From Streptomyces sp. CB01201 (lineage in GTDB: Bacteria > Actinomycetota > Actinomycetes > Streptomycetales > Streptomycetaceae): a DNA stretch of 64,000 nucleotides. Where the stretch lies: contig NZ_NNBJ01000012.1 of assembly GCF_002803085.1 (NCBI RefSeq), positions 186,001-250,000 on the forward strand, in the 5' to 3' direction. Below, piece by piece: positions 15,688 to 25,217 of the stretch (its first letter is position 1; every line of letters begins with the position of its first letter). The notes under the pieces were generated by a model. It made no database searches, had not been told where the DNA came from, and saw nothing but the letters and a program-made list of their open reading frames with translations. Both the position numbers and the translations under genes were made by a program.

Positions 15688-17817
15688 TTGACCACGGACA
15701 ACGCCGCCGCCGCAGCCGGCATCTCACGGCGCCGACTGCTCGCCCTGAGCGGCGGAGCCCTCGGCGCGGCCGCAGCCGGCTCGCTGCTGCCGCCCTCGTT
15801 GCAGTCGGCGATGGCCGCCGGACCTCCCCCCGGCGGGCTGAGCGCGGTCAAGCACGTCGTGATCCTCATGCAGGAGAACCGGTCCTTCGACCACTACTTC
15901 GGCACCCTGCGCGGCGTACGCGGCTTCGGTGACCGCAATGCGCTGCAACTCCCGGGCGGCAAGCCCGTGTTCGAGCAGCCGGGTCCGCTCGGCACGACCG
16001 TCCTGCCCTTCCCGGTGCGCGGCGCCGCGGCCACCCAGCACAAGGACCTCCAGTACATAGGCGCCCTCGACCACTCCTGGAGCGGCGGCGCCAAGGCCTG
16101 GAACGGCGGCTGGATGGACAACTGGGTCTCCGCGAAGACCTCGGCGACCATGGCCTACTACGACCGCCAGGACATCCCGCTGCACTACGAGCTCGCCGAC
16201 ACCTTCACCGTCTGCGACGCCTACCACTCCTCCATCCACAGCTCCACCAGCCCCAACCGCAACCACTTGTGGAGCGGGAAGACCGGGTTCGAGGCCAACG
16301 GTCAGCGGGCCGTCGGCAACGACGCGTACGACGAGGGAACCCACCCCGGGTACGACTGGGGCACCTACGCCGAGCGGCTCGAAAAGGCCGGGCGCAGCTG
16401 GAAGACGTACACCGAGTGGGAGAACTTCACCGACAACCAGATCGAGTTCTTCACCACCTTCAAGGCGATCGCCCGCAAGGCGCTGGCCAAGACCGGTGGG
16501 CACACCTTCATGGAGTCCTTCTACGGTGTCGTGCGCGACGCCCCGGACGACACCGAGCGGCAGCGGCTCCTGGGGCTGCTCGACCAGGGCGTCGCCACCC
16601 TCACCAAGGCCGAACGCAGCCTGTTCGAGCGGGGGTTGAGGCGGGTGCCGACCGGCACGCTCGCCGACGCCTTCGGCAAGGACGTCGCCGCCGGCACCCT
16701 GCCCGAGGTCTCCTACCTGGTGCCCTCCGCGCTCGACTCGGAGCACCCGAGCGTCTCCTCGCCCGTGCACAGCGCCACCATCGTCTACAAGGTGCTCGAC
16801 GCGCTCGGCAAGCACCCCGACGTCTGGCGGCACACCGTCGTCCTCATCAACTACGACGAGAACGACGGCTTCTTCGACCACGTCCCGCCGCCCGTCGCCC
16901 CGCCCGAGGTGGCCGACGAGCAGTGGCAGGGGCATCCGACCGGGCTCGGCGCGCGGGTGCCGATGCTGGTCGTCTCGCCCTGGAGCGTCGGCGGCTACGT
17001 CTGCTCGGAGGTCTTCGACCACACCTCCGTGATCCGCTTCCTGGAGCACTGGACGGGAGTGCGCGAGCCCAACATCAGCAAGTGGCGCCGCACCGTCACG
17101 GGCGATCTGACCTCCGCGTTCGACTTCAAGCGCGGCAGGCCGCAGCCCGCCGTGACGCACCCGGGCCCCATCCCGCCGCTGAGCGGACGCTGGAGCCCCA
17201 GGCCGCCCGCCCAGCAGCACATGCCCGTACAGGAGGAGGGCACCCGGCCCGCCCGGCCGCTGCCGTACCAGCCGGACGCGTACGCCAAGGTCGCGGGCGA
17301 GGCGCTCCAGGTGCAGCTCAGCAACAACGGCCGGTCCAGTGTCCACTTCGCGCTCTACCCGTACGCCAAGGAATTCCCCGCGCCGCAGCACAGCGACGTC
17401 CGGGGCAAGGCGCAGTGGAACGTGCCCCTGGCTCAGGGAGCGAACGGCGCCTACAAGTTCACGGTGACCGGGCCGAACGGCTTCCGGCGCGAGTTCGAGG
17501 GGGCGGCGGCCACCGACGCCGCCGAGCTGACCACGTACCTCGACCACGACGACCGCGATGTTCATCTGACGCTGCGCAACCGCGGTCACCGGGCCGTCAC
17601 CTTCGTCGTACGGCCGTTGGGCTACGCCGACGAGGCCGATCTGCGGGACTGGAAGCGGACCGTGACGGTCAAGCCGGGGCGCAGCCGCACCGTGGTGCAC
17701 TCCGCCGCCGACGCGCACGGCTGGTACGACCTCGAAGTGACCACGGACGACGGGACCTCCTTCCGCCGCCGTCTGATGGGCCACATCGAGAACGGGCGGC
17801 CCAGCGTCTCCGGCTGA
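15688..17817 (+). CDS. Tat-exported phospholipase C family phosphoesterase (paralogue 2)
   Basis: A 709-aa protein from a TTG start at 15688, chosen because GGGAGGA sits 5 nt before it and the product begins with a twin-arginine signal (ISRRRLLALSGG, Ala-rich to about residue 50). Catalytic signatures QENRSFDHYFG and NDGFFDHVPPP are intact, and two C-terminal beta domains follow. Compared with paralogue 1 it has an insertion of about 70 residues before PEVSYLVPSALDSEHPS, containing DDTERQRLLGLL. It should cleave phospholipid headgroups outside the cell. A weak PHO-like half site (GTTCATCCGGG) lies at 15597. Confidence 0.9.
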   Translation: MTTDNAAAAAGISRRRLLALSGGALGAAAAGSLLPPSLQSAMAAGPPPGGLSAVKHVVILMQENRSFDHYFGTLRGVRGFGDRNALQLPGGKPVFEQPGPLGTTVLPFPVRGAAATQHKDLQYIGALDHSWSGGAKAWNGGWMDNWVSAKTSATMAYYDRQDIPLHYELADTFTVCDAYHSSIHSSTSPNRNHLWSGKTGFEANGQRAVGNDAYDEGTHPGYDWGTYAERLEKAGRSWKTYTEWENFTDNQIEFFTTFKAIARKALAKTGGHTFMESFYGVVRDAPDDTERQRLLGLLDQGVATLTKAERSLFERGLRRVPTGTLADAFGKDVAAGTLPEVSYLVPSALDSEHPSVSSPVHSATIVYKVLDALGKHPDVWRHTVVLINYDENDGFFDHVPPPVAPPEVADEQWQGHPTGLGARVPMLVVSPWSVGGYVCSEVFDHTSVIRFLEHWTGVREPNISKWRRTVTGDLTSAFDFKRGRPQPAVTHPGPIPPLSGRWSPRPPAQQHMPVQEEGTRPARPLPYQPDAYAKVAGEALQVQLSNNGRSSVHFALYPYAKEFPAPQHSDVRGKAQWNVPLAQGANGAYKFTVTGPNGFRREFEGAAATDAAELTTYLDHDDRDVHLTLRNRGHRAVTFVVRPLGYADEADLRDWKRTVTVKPGRSRTVVHSAADAHGWYDLEVTTDDGTSFRRRLMGHIENGRPSVSG

Positions 17818-17835
17818 CCCCGGCGGCAGGCCGGC

Positions 17836-17860
17836 CCGGGCCCTCGGGCGCCGGGCCCGG
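17836..17860 (+). terminator. GC hairpin after phospholipase C 2
   Basis: CCGGGCCC pairs with GGGCCCGG across a 9-nt loop, 18 nt after the stop. There is no T tract. Confidence 0.45.
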
Positions 17861-17956
17861 CCCCTGCACCGCCGTGCGAAGATTCCCGGACGGCCGAGCG
17901 GGCCGTGCCGCCCGTGCCGTGACCGGCCGGGTGTACGCGGGTGGAGGAGCGCGGGG

Positions 17957-18517
17957 ATGTTCGCAGTATCGCTGGGTGACGACGGGGCCGAGCTGGGCCC
18001 CTTGGAGCCGTGGCAGGCCGAGGAGTTCCTCACCCACATGGACCGGGGCCGCGAGTTCATCGGCACCCACATCGCGCTGCCCGACTTCGTGACCGACCAG
18101 GCCTCCGCCCGCGCCTACCTCCAGAGCTACGCGGACAAGACGGCCGCGGACGCCGGGCGGCTGTACGGCATCCGGATCGACGGCACCCTGGTCGGCGGCG
18201 TCCTGTTCCGGATCTTCGACGCGGCACAGGGCACCTGCGAGGTCGGCTGCTGGCTGGAGCCCTCGGCACTCGGGCGGGGCCTGATCACCCGGGCGATCGC
18301 CCTGCTGATCGACTGGGCCGTGGACGTCCGCGGCATGCACCGCGTCGAATGGGTGGCGGTCGCCGAGAACACCCCGAGCATCAACGTGGCCAAGCGGCTC
18401 GGCATGACCAGGGACGCGGTGCTCCGCGAGAACTACCTCTACCGCGGGGTGCGCCACGACAGCGAGGTATGGGCGGTGCTCGCCGACGACTGGCGCGCGG
18501 CCCGCGCCGGGCGTTAA
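17957..18517 (+). CDS. GNAT family N-acetyltransferase, RimJ/RimL-like
   Basis: A 186-aa protein with the layout of ribosomal-protein-type N-acetyltransferases: EVGCWLEPSALGRGLITRAI (acetyl-CoA loop), HRVEWVAVAENTPSINVAKRLGM and a C-terminal Tyr-rich strand (ENYLYRGVRHDSEVW). It should transfer acetyl from acetyl-CoA to an N-terminal or small-molecule amine; the acceptor is unknown. GGAGG lies 12 nt before the ATG. It stands alone between terminators. Confidence 0.85.
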   Translation: MFAVSLGDDGAELGPLEPWQAEEFLTHMDRGREFIGTHIALPDFVTDQASARAYLQSYADKTAADAGRLYGIRIDGTLVGGVLFRIFDAAQGTCEVGCWLEPSALGRGLITRAIALLIDWAVDVRGMHRVEWVAVAENTPSINVAKRLGMTRDAVLRENYLYRGVRHDSEVWAVLADDWRAARAGR

Positions 18518-18550
18518 GGAAGCTCTCAGCGGGCTCTCAGAAACGGCCCC

Positions 18551-18556
18551 TAGCGT
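18551..18556 (+). promoter_or_regulatory. -10 hexamer TAGCGT, leaderless promoter
   Basis: Ends 7 nt before the ATG at 18564. It decides this start over the GTG at 18555, which lies inside the hexamer. Confidence 0.5.
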
Positions 18557-18563
18557 GCCGGGC

Positions 18564-19193
18564 ATGAACGCCACCCCCGCCACGACGAAGACCGACGCCG
18601 AGACCGAGCCCAGGACGGACGCCGAAAAGGAGACCGCCGCCACCGCCGAGGCCACGTCCACCCCTGGGGGAGCGCCCGCGGAGAAGGTGTCCGGCGCCAA
18701 CGGCACCCCGGACGCGCCGGACACCGAGGACCACCCCGAACCCGAGGACGGACACCTCGGAGGCGAGCTCGACGCCGGGGCGGCCCCGGCCCGCGCGGGA
18801 TTCGGCGCGGGCGCCGCGGCCGTGGTCGCGGGCGCGCTCGGCGCGGTGTCCCTCACCGGCACCTGGATGGGAAAGACGCTCTCCGAGCGGGCCACCCTGA
18901 TCGGCCAGATCAAGACCTCCCAGGGCGGTACCGCGGCCCAGCAGATCCAGCAGATCTACGGAAACTCCTGGCACACCACCGCCCTGGTCAACGGCGTCTT
19001 CGCGCTGCTCGCCCTGATCGTCGGCGCGGTCGTGCTGGCCCGGCCCGCCTTCGGCACGCCCGGCCGCGCCGAGCAGCCGGTGTGGGTCAAGGCCGTCGCC
19101 CTTGCCGGAGTCGTCCTCGGCGTGGTCGGCCTGCTGATCTCGGCGGGCATGTACCTCGACCTGTTCGCGGCCCTGCCCAGCGCCAAGGGCTGA
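18564..19193 (+). CDS. Membrane protein with acidic N-terminal tail, unknown function
   Basis: A 209-aa protein. Residues 1-75 are polar and rich in Thr, Glu, Ala and Pro, likely disordered. Three hydrophobic segments follow (about 77-97, 133-152 and 168-191), separated by a loop containing TLIGQIKTSQGGTAAQQIQQ. The pattern resembles actinobacterial DUF-type inner-membrane proteins, but I do not recognise a named family. It reads from a leaderless promoter and is followed by nested hairpins. Confidence 0.75.
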   Translation: MNATPATTKTDAETEPRTDAEKETAATAEATSTPGGAPAEKVSGANGTPDAPDTEDHPEPEDGHLGGELDAGAAPARAGFGAGAAAVVAGALGAVSLTGTWMGKTLSERATLIGQIKTSQGGTAAQQIQQIYGNSWHTTALVNGVFALLALIVGAVVLARPAFGTPGRAEQPVWVKAVALAGVVLGVVGLLISAGMYLDLFAALPSAKG

Positions 19194-19214
19194 GCCCGAG
19201 GCGAGGGGGGGCGT

Positions 19215-19287
19215 CTAAGGCCCCCCGGCCCCCCGCCTTAGGCGGCTGCGGTCCGCTCCGGTCCGCCATACGGACCGTCTAAGGCGG
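19215..19287 (+). terminator. Nested, competing hairpins
   Basis: CTAAGGC occurs at 19215-19221 and 19279-19285; the complement GCCTTAG at 19235-19241 can pair with either (9 bp with the second, CCGCCTTAG/CTAAGGCGG). A further hairpin GGTCCG-CCATA-CGGACC sits at 19260-19276 inside the larger pairing. It may end transcription of the preceding gene or act in the leader of the next. Confidence 0.5.
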
Positions 19288-19424
19288 CACCCCCGTACAG
19301 ATGCGGCACTCGCCCCATGCGCGAGAGGCCCCTGGGAGACGAGAGTTGAGGCATCGCAAGGAACCCGGAACACCGGGTCCGAGCGGAAAGCCCCAGCCAC
19401 TCACCACCACCCGGGAGCACCGAG

Positions 19425-19601
19425 ATGTACGACTACGAGATCTACAAGAACCGCCAGGCCGAGCTGCTGCGCCAGGCGGACCAGGAGCGCCTCGCGGCCC
19501 AGGTCCGCCGGGCCGGGCGCCGTTTCGGCCGCCGCAGTGGCGGCAACGGGCCGGAGAGGCGGGTGAGTTCACCGCGGAGCCGGTTCGCACGGGCCGCCTG
19601 A
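19425..19601 (+). CDS. Small protein of unknown function upstream of the LuxR regulator
   Basis: A 58-aa basic protein starting MYDYEIYKNRQAELLRQADQ and ending SRFARAA. GGGAG lies 10 nt before the ATG. It is rich in Arg and predicted helical over the first 30 residues. The N-terminal MYDYE pattern with Arg-rich tail reminds me of short conserved streptomycete proteins, but no function is known to me. It ends 18 bp before the upstream end of the regulator's open frame, so the two may be co-expressed. Confidence 0.6.
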   Translation: MYDYEIYKNRQAELLRQADQERLAAQVRRAGRRFGRRSGGNGPERRVSSPRSRFARAA

Positions 19602-19751
19602 ACCGCCCGGCCGACCGCGATGACGACCACCCCGACCCGCCCCGCCAATCCCGCCCGGACGCCGTCCCCGACCGCGGCCCCCACCTCCTCGGGGGCCGCC
19701 TCCCCAGCCGGGGACGGACCGTCCGCCTCCCCGTTGTCACCGGCCTGTGCG

Positions 19752-22700
19752 ATGCTCGGCGGCGTGGAGACCAGGTCAGTCAGCCCCGTGTTCGTCGGCC
19801 GCGCCGGCGAGCTGCGGACATTGAACGAAGCACTCGCGCGCGCCGCGGGCCCCCGGAGCGAGCCGCAGGCACTCCTCGTCGGCGGCGAGGCCGGCGTCGG
19901 CAAGAGCCGGCTCATCGAGGAGTTCACCGACGCGGCCCGCGCGAACGGCGCCGTGATCGCCATCGGCGGCTGTGTCGAAGTCGGCGCCGACGGGCTGCCC
20001 TTCGCCCCGTTCTCCGCCGCGTTCCGCGCGCTGCGCCGCCAACTGCCCGACGAACTGGCCGCGGCGGCCGACGGCCAGGAGGAGGAGCTGGCCCTGCTCC
20101 TGCCCGAGCTGGCCAGGACCGGCCCGCCCACCGCCCGCGAGGACGGCACGGCGCGCCTGTTCGAGCTCACCGTACGGATGCTGGAGCGGATCGCCGCCGA
20201 GCGGACCGTCGTCCTGGTCCTCGAAGACCTGCACTGGGCGGACGCCTCCACCCGCCATCTGCTGGCCTACCTCTTCCGCACCCTGCGGCGCGGCCGTCTC
20301 GTCGTCGTGGCCACCTACCGCGCCGACGACATCCACCGCCGCCACCCGCTGCGCCCCCTGCTCGCCGAGCTGGACCGGCTGCGCAGCGTGCGGCGCATCG
20401 AACTGCCCCGCTTCAACCGGGCCGAGGTCCACCACCAGCTGACCGGCATCCTCGCCGCCGAACCGGAACAGCGCCTGGCCGACGAGATATTCGAGCGCTC
20501 GGACGGCAATGCCTTCTTCGTCGAGGAACTCGTGGTGGGCCGCGACCCCGACGGCACCTGCCCGGACCTGAGCGACTCGCTGCGCGACCTCCTGCTCGTC
20601 CGCGTCGAGAGCCTGCCCGAGGACGCCCAGCGGGTGGTGCGGATCGCCGCCGAGGGCGGCTCCACCGTGGAGTACCCGCTGCTCGCCGCCGTCGCCCGGC
20701 TCCCCGAGGACAAGCTCATCGAGGCCCTGCGGGCCGCCGTGGGCGCCAACGTCCTGCTGCCCGCGGCGGACGGCGACGGCTACCGCTTCCGCCACTCCCT
20801 GGTCCGCGAGGCCGTCAGCGACGACCTGCTGCCCGGCGAGTGCTCCCGCCTCAACCGCCGTTACGCCGAAGCCCTGGAGGCCGACCCGTCGCTGGTCCGG
20901 GCCGACGAGCGGACCACCCGGCTCGCCACGTACTGGTACCACGCGCACGACGCGGCCAAGGCGCTGCCCGTGGTGCTGCGCGCCGCGGTGGAGGCCCGCA
21001 GGCGGTACGCCTACGCGGAGCAACTGCGGCTGCTCTCCCGGGCGATGGAGCTGTGGGACAGCGTCCCCGCCGAGCTGCGCGAGGGGCTCAGGCCCCTGGA
21101 CCACGCGGGCACCTACCCGCCGTGCGGCTGCGCACCCGAACAGGCCGCTTCGCTGCGCTACCTCGATCTGCTGGCGGAGTCCGTGGAGGCGGCCCGGCTC
21201 TGCGGTGATCGCGAGGGCGCCCTGAAACTCGCCAAGCAGGCGCTGCGGCTCATCGAGGCCGGGAGCGACCTGAGCTCCGGGAACGACCCGCTGCGCGCCG
21301 CCTGGTTCTGGATCCAGCGCTCCCGCATGGTGCAGCACGCGGGGCGCGGGGACGGCTGGGCGGAGATAGCCACCGCCCAGGACCTGGTGCGCGGCCTCGC
21401 CCCGTCCCCCGTGCACGCCGAGGTGCTGGCCACGGCGGCCAGCTGGGGCATGCTCCACAAGCCCGGTCCCGAGTCCCTCGCTGCGGCCGAACAGGCCGTG
21501 GAATACGCCCGGTTGGTGCAGACCGAGGAGATCGAACTCAACGTCAGGCTGACTCTCGGCAGCCTGATGGCCGACTCGGGGTCGATCGAGGAGGGCATCG
21601 CCACGATGCGCGCGGTGATCGACCGCTCCCTGGAACTCGGTCTGGTCGGTGAGGCGATGCGCGGCCATGTGAACCTGAGCTCCGGTCTGGAGGCCGTCGG
21701 CCGCTCGGCCGCGGCCGTACGCGTCGCCGACGACGGGGTGCGCCTCGCCCAGAAGTACGGGCTGCTCGACAACGAGGCCTGGGTGCAGGCCAACCGGGCC
21801 GAATCGCTGTTCGGCCTCGGCCGCTGGGAGGAGGCCGCCGACTCCATCGAGCGGGTCCTGCGCACCGCGGTGAGCACCAAGCCGCTCGGGCTCGCCTTGC
21901 TGCGCCGGGCCGAACTCGAACTCCTGCGGGGCGAGTTGGAGCAGGCCGTGGCCTCCGTCGGCGATGCCCGCGCGGCCTTCGGCAAGTACGACCCGCTGGC
22001 CCAGCACGCCATACCGCTCGCCCGGATCGGGCTCGGCGTGGCGGCCGCCCGGGGCGGTGTCGACGAGGCCCGCGCGGAGCTGGCCCGCGCCGTGGAGCGC
22101 GGCTTCCCGCCCGGCACCCAGCGCTACGGCTGGCCGCTGCTCGTCGCGGCCGCCGCCGTGGAGGCCGATGTGCGCGGGCTCCCCTCGGCCGAGCAGGGCC
22201 GGGGCGCCGCCCTCGAACTGATCCGGACCGCGGCGAAGGAGCTGGCGACCGGCTCCTCCCTGTGCGAGGCGCTCGCCCGCGTCGTCGCCGCCGAACTGGA
22301 CCGCGCCGAGGGCCGCGACACCGCGGCCCGCTGGGAGGCGGCCGTCCGGGACCTCAAGCCCCTGGAGCGCCCCTACGAACTGGCCGCGGCCTGCCACCGA
22401 TGGGCCCATGCCCTGCTGGCCGAGGGCGGCGACCGCGAGACCGTGGCCACGCTGCTGCGCCAGGCCCACGCCGAGGCCGAGCGGGTCGGCGCCCGGCCGC
22501 TGCGCGAACAGCTGGAGCTGCTCGCCCGCCGGGCCCGGGTCTCGCTGACCGCCCCGGACCCGGCCGGGGCCGAGGAGCCGGCCGACCCGGTGGAGGCCCT
22601 CGGGCTCACCAGCCGGGAGCGGGACGTGCTCCGTCTGGTCGCGGCGGGCCACAGCAACCGTCAGATCGCCGAGGAGCTCTACATCTCGCCGAAGACGGCG

Positions 22701-22826
22701 AGCGTCCACGTCTCCAACATCCTTGCCAAGCTGGGGGTTTCGGGCCGGGGCGAGGCGGCGGCCCTGGCTCACCGCCTCAACCTGTTCGCCGAACAGCCGG
22801 CGCGGGGGCTGACGCCGCTCGGGTGA
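19752..22826 (+). CDS. Large ATP-binding LuxR family transcriptional regulator (LAL type)
   Basis: About 1024 aa. FVGRAGELRTL opens the AAA-type domain, GGEAGVGKSRL is the Walker A motif and VVLVLEDLHWADAST the Walker B. A long helical TPR-like middle follows, then a C-terminal LuxR helix-turn-helix (LTSRERDVLRLVAAGHSNRQ, residues about 950-1010). Such regulators usually activate transcription when a ligand binds the middle region. The frame opens at 19620 but residues before 19752 are Pro/Thr low-complexity; GTG 19764 is also possible. It is convergent with the sugar dehydrogenase, only 8 bp between stops. Confidence 0.88.
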   Translation: MLGGVETRSVSPVFVGRAGELRTLNEALARAAGPRSEPQALLVGGEAGVGKSRLIEEFTDAARANGAVIAIGGCVEVGADGLPFAPFSAAFRALRRQLPDELAAAADGQEEELALLLPELARTGPPTAREDGTARLFELTVRMLERIAAERTVVLVLEDLHWADASTRHLLAYLFRTLRRGRLVVVATYRADDIHRRHPLRPLLAELDRLRSVRRIELPRFNRAEVHHQLTGILAAEPEQRLADEIFERSDGNAFFVEELVVGRDPDGTCPDLSDSLRDLLLVRVESLPEDAQRVVRIAAEGGSTVEYPLLAAVARLPEDKLIEALRAAVGANVLLPAADGDGYRFRHSLVREAVSDDLLPGECSRLNRRYAEALEADPSLVRADERTTRLATYWYHAHDAAKALPVVLRAAVEARRRYAYAEQLRLLSRAMELWDSVPAELREGLRPLDHAGTYPPCGCAPEQAASLRYLDLLAESVEAARLCGDREGALKLAKQALRLIEAGSDLSSGNDPLRAAWFWIQRSRMVQHAGRGDGWAEIATAQDLVRGLAPSPVHAEVLATAASWGMLHKPGPESLAAAEQAVEYARLVQTEEIELNVRLTLGSLMADSGSIEEGIATMRAVIDRSLELGLVGEAMRGHVNLSSGLEAVGRSAAAVRVADDGVRLAQKYGLLDNEAWVQANRAESLFGLGRWEEAADSIERVLRTAVSTKPLGLALLRRAELELLRGELEQAVASVGDARAAFGKYDPLAQHAIPLARIGLGVAAARGGVDEARAELARAVERGFPPGTQRYGWPLLVAAAAVEADVRGLPSAEQGRGAALELIRTAAKELATGSSLCEALARVVAAELDRAEGRDTAARWEAAVRDLKPLERPYELAAACHRWAHALLAEGGDRETVATLLRQAHAEAERVGARPLREQLELLARRARVSLTAPDPAGAEEPADPVEALGLTSRERDVLRLVAAGHSNRQIAEELYISPKTASVHVSNILAKLGVSGRGEAAALAHRLNLFAEQPARGLTPLG

Positions 22827-22834
22827 CGGCCGGC

Positions 22835-23992
22835 TCAGGTGACGTCCAGCTCCAGGACGCGGTCGTCGCCGGGCCTGGGGGTGCCGCGCGAGTCGGTGTT
22901 GTTGGTGAGCAGCCAGAGCTTGCCGCCCCCGGCCGCGAGGACGGTACGGAGCCTGCCGTACTGACCGCCCAGGAAGGCCTCGGGACCGGCGAGCGCCTTG
23001 GTGCCGTCCAGCGGGACGCGCCACAGGCGCTCGCCCCGCAGCGCCGCGATCCACACCGAGCCGTCCTGGATCGCGATCCCGCTGGGGGAGGCCTCGGACG
23101 TCCTCCACTGGGCGACGGGATCGACGTACCCCGCCTTGCCGGCCCTGCCCTCCACTACGGGCCAGCCGTAGTTCCTGCCGGGCTCGATCAGGTTGAGCTC
23201 GTCCCAGGTGTCCTGCCCGAACTCCGCGGCCCACAGCCGGTTCTCGCCGTCCCAGGCCAGGCCCTGCACATTGCGGTGCCCGTAGGAGTAGACCAGCGAG
23301 TCCGCCTCGGGATTGCCGTACGCGGGCTGCCCGTCCGGCGTCATCCGCAGGATCTTCCCGGCCAGCGACTTCTTGTCCTGCGCGAGCCCCCGTTCACCGG
23401 TCTCGCCGGTCCCGGCGTACAGCATCCGGTCGGGACCGAACGCGATGCGCCCGCCGTTGTGGACGCTGCCCTTGGGGATCGACCGCAGGATGGTGTCCGG
23501 CGCCCCCAGCTGCTGGCCCTCGGGCCGCTGCGGGTCGTAGATCATCCGGGCGATGCGGTTGTCGGACTCGGTGGTGAAGTACGCGTACAGGAGATGGTCC
23601 GAGGCGTACGTGGGCGACAGGGCCAGCCCGAGCAGGCCTCCCTCGCCCTGGTGGGCGACGCCGGGCACGCTGCCCACGGAGGTCTTCCGGCCGGTCGCGG
23701 TGTCGACGCGCACGACCGAGCCGTCGTCGCGCGAGCCGACGAGGAGCGCGCCCTCGGGGAGCGCCACGACGCCCCAGGGCGACTTCAGCCCGTCGGTGAC
23801 GGTCCTGGCCACCTTCACCGACCCCTTGGCGGGCGGTAGTTGGGCCTTCGGCGAGGCAGCCGAGGCCGCCGGGGGCGCCTTGGTGGCGGAGCCGGCGCCC
23901 TGTCCCCGCGGCTGCGCGGGCCCCGAGGAGCAGCCGGCCGCGAGCACGAGCACGGCTGCGGCCAGGGCGGTTGCCACGGTGGTACGTCGCAC
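22835..23992 (-). CDS. Lipoprotein PQQ-type sugar (glucose/sorbosone) dehydrogenase
   Basis: A 385-aa protein from a GTG at 23992 preceded by AAGGGAA. The signal ends in the lipobox LAAGCSS, so it should be anchored to the outer face of the membrane after a Pro/Ala-rich spacer. The rest is a six-bladed propeller of the soluble glucose dehydrogenase type: SPWGVVALPEG, GEGGLLGLALSP, NGGRIAFGPD, SYGHRNVQGLAWD and EFGQDTWDELN. It likely oxidises sugars with PQQ; PQQ synthesis genes are not in the window. Confidence 0.88.
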   Translation of the reverse strand: MRRTTVATALAAAVLVLAAGCSSGPAQPRGQGAGSATKAPPAASAASPKAQLPPAKGSVKVARTVTDGLKSPWGVVALPEGALLVGSRDDGSVVRVDTATGRKTSVGSVPGVAHQGEGGLLGLALSPTYASDHLLYAYFTTESDNRIARMIYDPQRPEGQQLGAPDTILRSIPKGSVHNGGRIAFGPDRMLYAGTGETGERGLAQDKKSLAGKILRMTPDGQPAYGNPEADSLVYSYGHRNVQGLAWDGENRLWAAEFGQDTWDELNLIEPGRNYGWPVVEGRAGKAGYVDPVAQWRTSEASPSGIAIQDGSVWIAALRGERLWRVPLDGTKALAGPEAFLGGQYGRLRTVLAAGGGKLWLLTNNTDSRGTPRPGDDRVLELDVT

Positions 23993-24129
23993 GGTCGGGG
24001 TTCCCTTCGCCGGGGTCGATGCGCTGGGCCCATTCTGCGGTCTCACCCCCGCGTCCGGCCGTTCCAACTCCCCTGCCGCGCACGGTTCCTGTGCTGCCCG
24101 CCCGCTCCGGCGCATCGCCGGACGCCCGC

Positions 24130-25143
24130 TCAGTCCCGGGCGGGCGGCAGTGCGGCCAGCTCCGCCAGGTCGAGGGGGCTCAGGGAGAGGTCCGCGGCCA
24201 GGGCGTTCTCGCGCACCCATTCCTCCCGCTTGGCCCCCGGCACCGGGACCACCTGCTGCCCGAGCCGCAGCAGCCAGGCGATGGCCACCTGCGCCGGGGT
24301 CGCCGCGTGCCGCTCGGCGACCCGGCGCAGGCCCGCCACCACGGGCTGGTTCGCGGCCATCATCTCCGCCGTGAAGCGGGGGTGGCGGGCCCGGATGTCG
24401 TCCGGTTCGAAGCCCTGGCCGGGGGTGAGCGTTCCGGTCAGGAAGCCGTTGCCCAGCGGCATCGCGGCCAGCAGGCTCACACCCCGGACCGTGCACCACG
24501 GCAGCAGCGTGCGCAGCGCCTCGCGCGACCAGAGGGACAGCTCGGCCTGCACCGCGGCGACCGGGAACACCTGCTGGACGCGGTCGAGCAGCCGCACCGT
24601 CTCCTCGTACCGGCCCACGTGCAGCCCGTGCACCCCGGCCACCGGCGCGGTCCGGCGCACCGCCCGCGCGCCCATCGCGCTGAGTCCCAGGGCCCGCACC
24701 TTGCCGGCCCCCACCAGCTCCGCCATCGCCCCCCAGGTCTCCTCGACCGGGACCTCGGGGTCGGCGCGGTGCAGCAGGTACAGGTCGATGACCTCGGTGC
24801 CGAGCCGGCGCAGCGAGGCGTCGCAGGCCCGGCGCACGTACCCGGGGCGGCCGTTGGCGACCACGTGCTGGTCGACGCCGACGAGCAGTCCGCACTTGGT
24901 GGCGACGAAGGCCTCCTCGCGGCGCTCGCGCAGCACCCGGCCGATCAGCAGCTCGTTGGTGAACGGGCCGTACATGTCGGCGGTGTCGAGCAGGTTCGAG
25001 CCGGTGTCCAAGGCGGCGTGCACGGCGCGCAGCGAGCGCTCCAGGTCCTGCTGAGAGCGGCTGTAGCCCCAGCTCATCGGCATGCAGCCGAGTCCGATCG
25101 CACCCGCCCGCAGGGCCCCCGCCCCGATTGTCCTGCGCTCCAC
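24130..25143 (-). CDS. Aldo/keto reductase
   Basis: A 337-aa TIM-barrel oxidoreductase. Catalytic residues are recognisable as Asp and Tyr in LLDTADMYGP, Lys in VATKCG and His in LYLLHRADP. NADP(H) binding is implied by VPVPGAKREEWV near the C terminus. A segment GRYEETVRLLDRVQQVFPVA sits where most members read directly into the next strand. GTG 25143 follows GGGAGGGA. It is divergent from the hydroxyacid dehydrogenase, 74 bp between starts, and 137 bp upstream of the sugar dehydrogenase. Confidence 0.88.
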   Translation of the reverse strand: MERRTIGAGALRAGAIGLGCMPMSWGYSRSQQDLERSLRAVHAALDTGSNLLDTADMYGPFTNELLIGRVLRERREEAFVATKCGLLVGVDQHVVANGRPGYVRRACDASLRRLGTEVIDLYLLHRADPEVPVEETWGAMAELVGAGKVRALGLSAMGARAVRRTAPVAGVHGLHVGRYEETVRLLDRVQQVFPVAAVQAELSLWSREALRTLLPWCTVRGVSLLAAMPLGNGFLTGTLTPGQGFEPDDIRARHPRFTAEMMAANQPVVAGLRRVAERHAATPAQVAIAWLLRLGQQVVPVPGAKREEWVRENALAADLSLSPLDLAELAALPPARD

Positions 25144-25204
25144 CTGGCCGGATCCCTCCCTCGTCGCTCCCCAAACTAACCTCTGGCCGCCGACGCCCTT
25201 CGCA

Positions 25205-25210
25205 TAGCCT
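25205..25210 (+). promoter_or_regulatory. -10 hexamer TAGCCT, leaderless promoter
   Basis: Ends 7 nt before the ATG at 25218; no ribosome site lies between. Confidence 0.5.
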
Positions 25211-25217
25211 CCTGACC

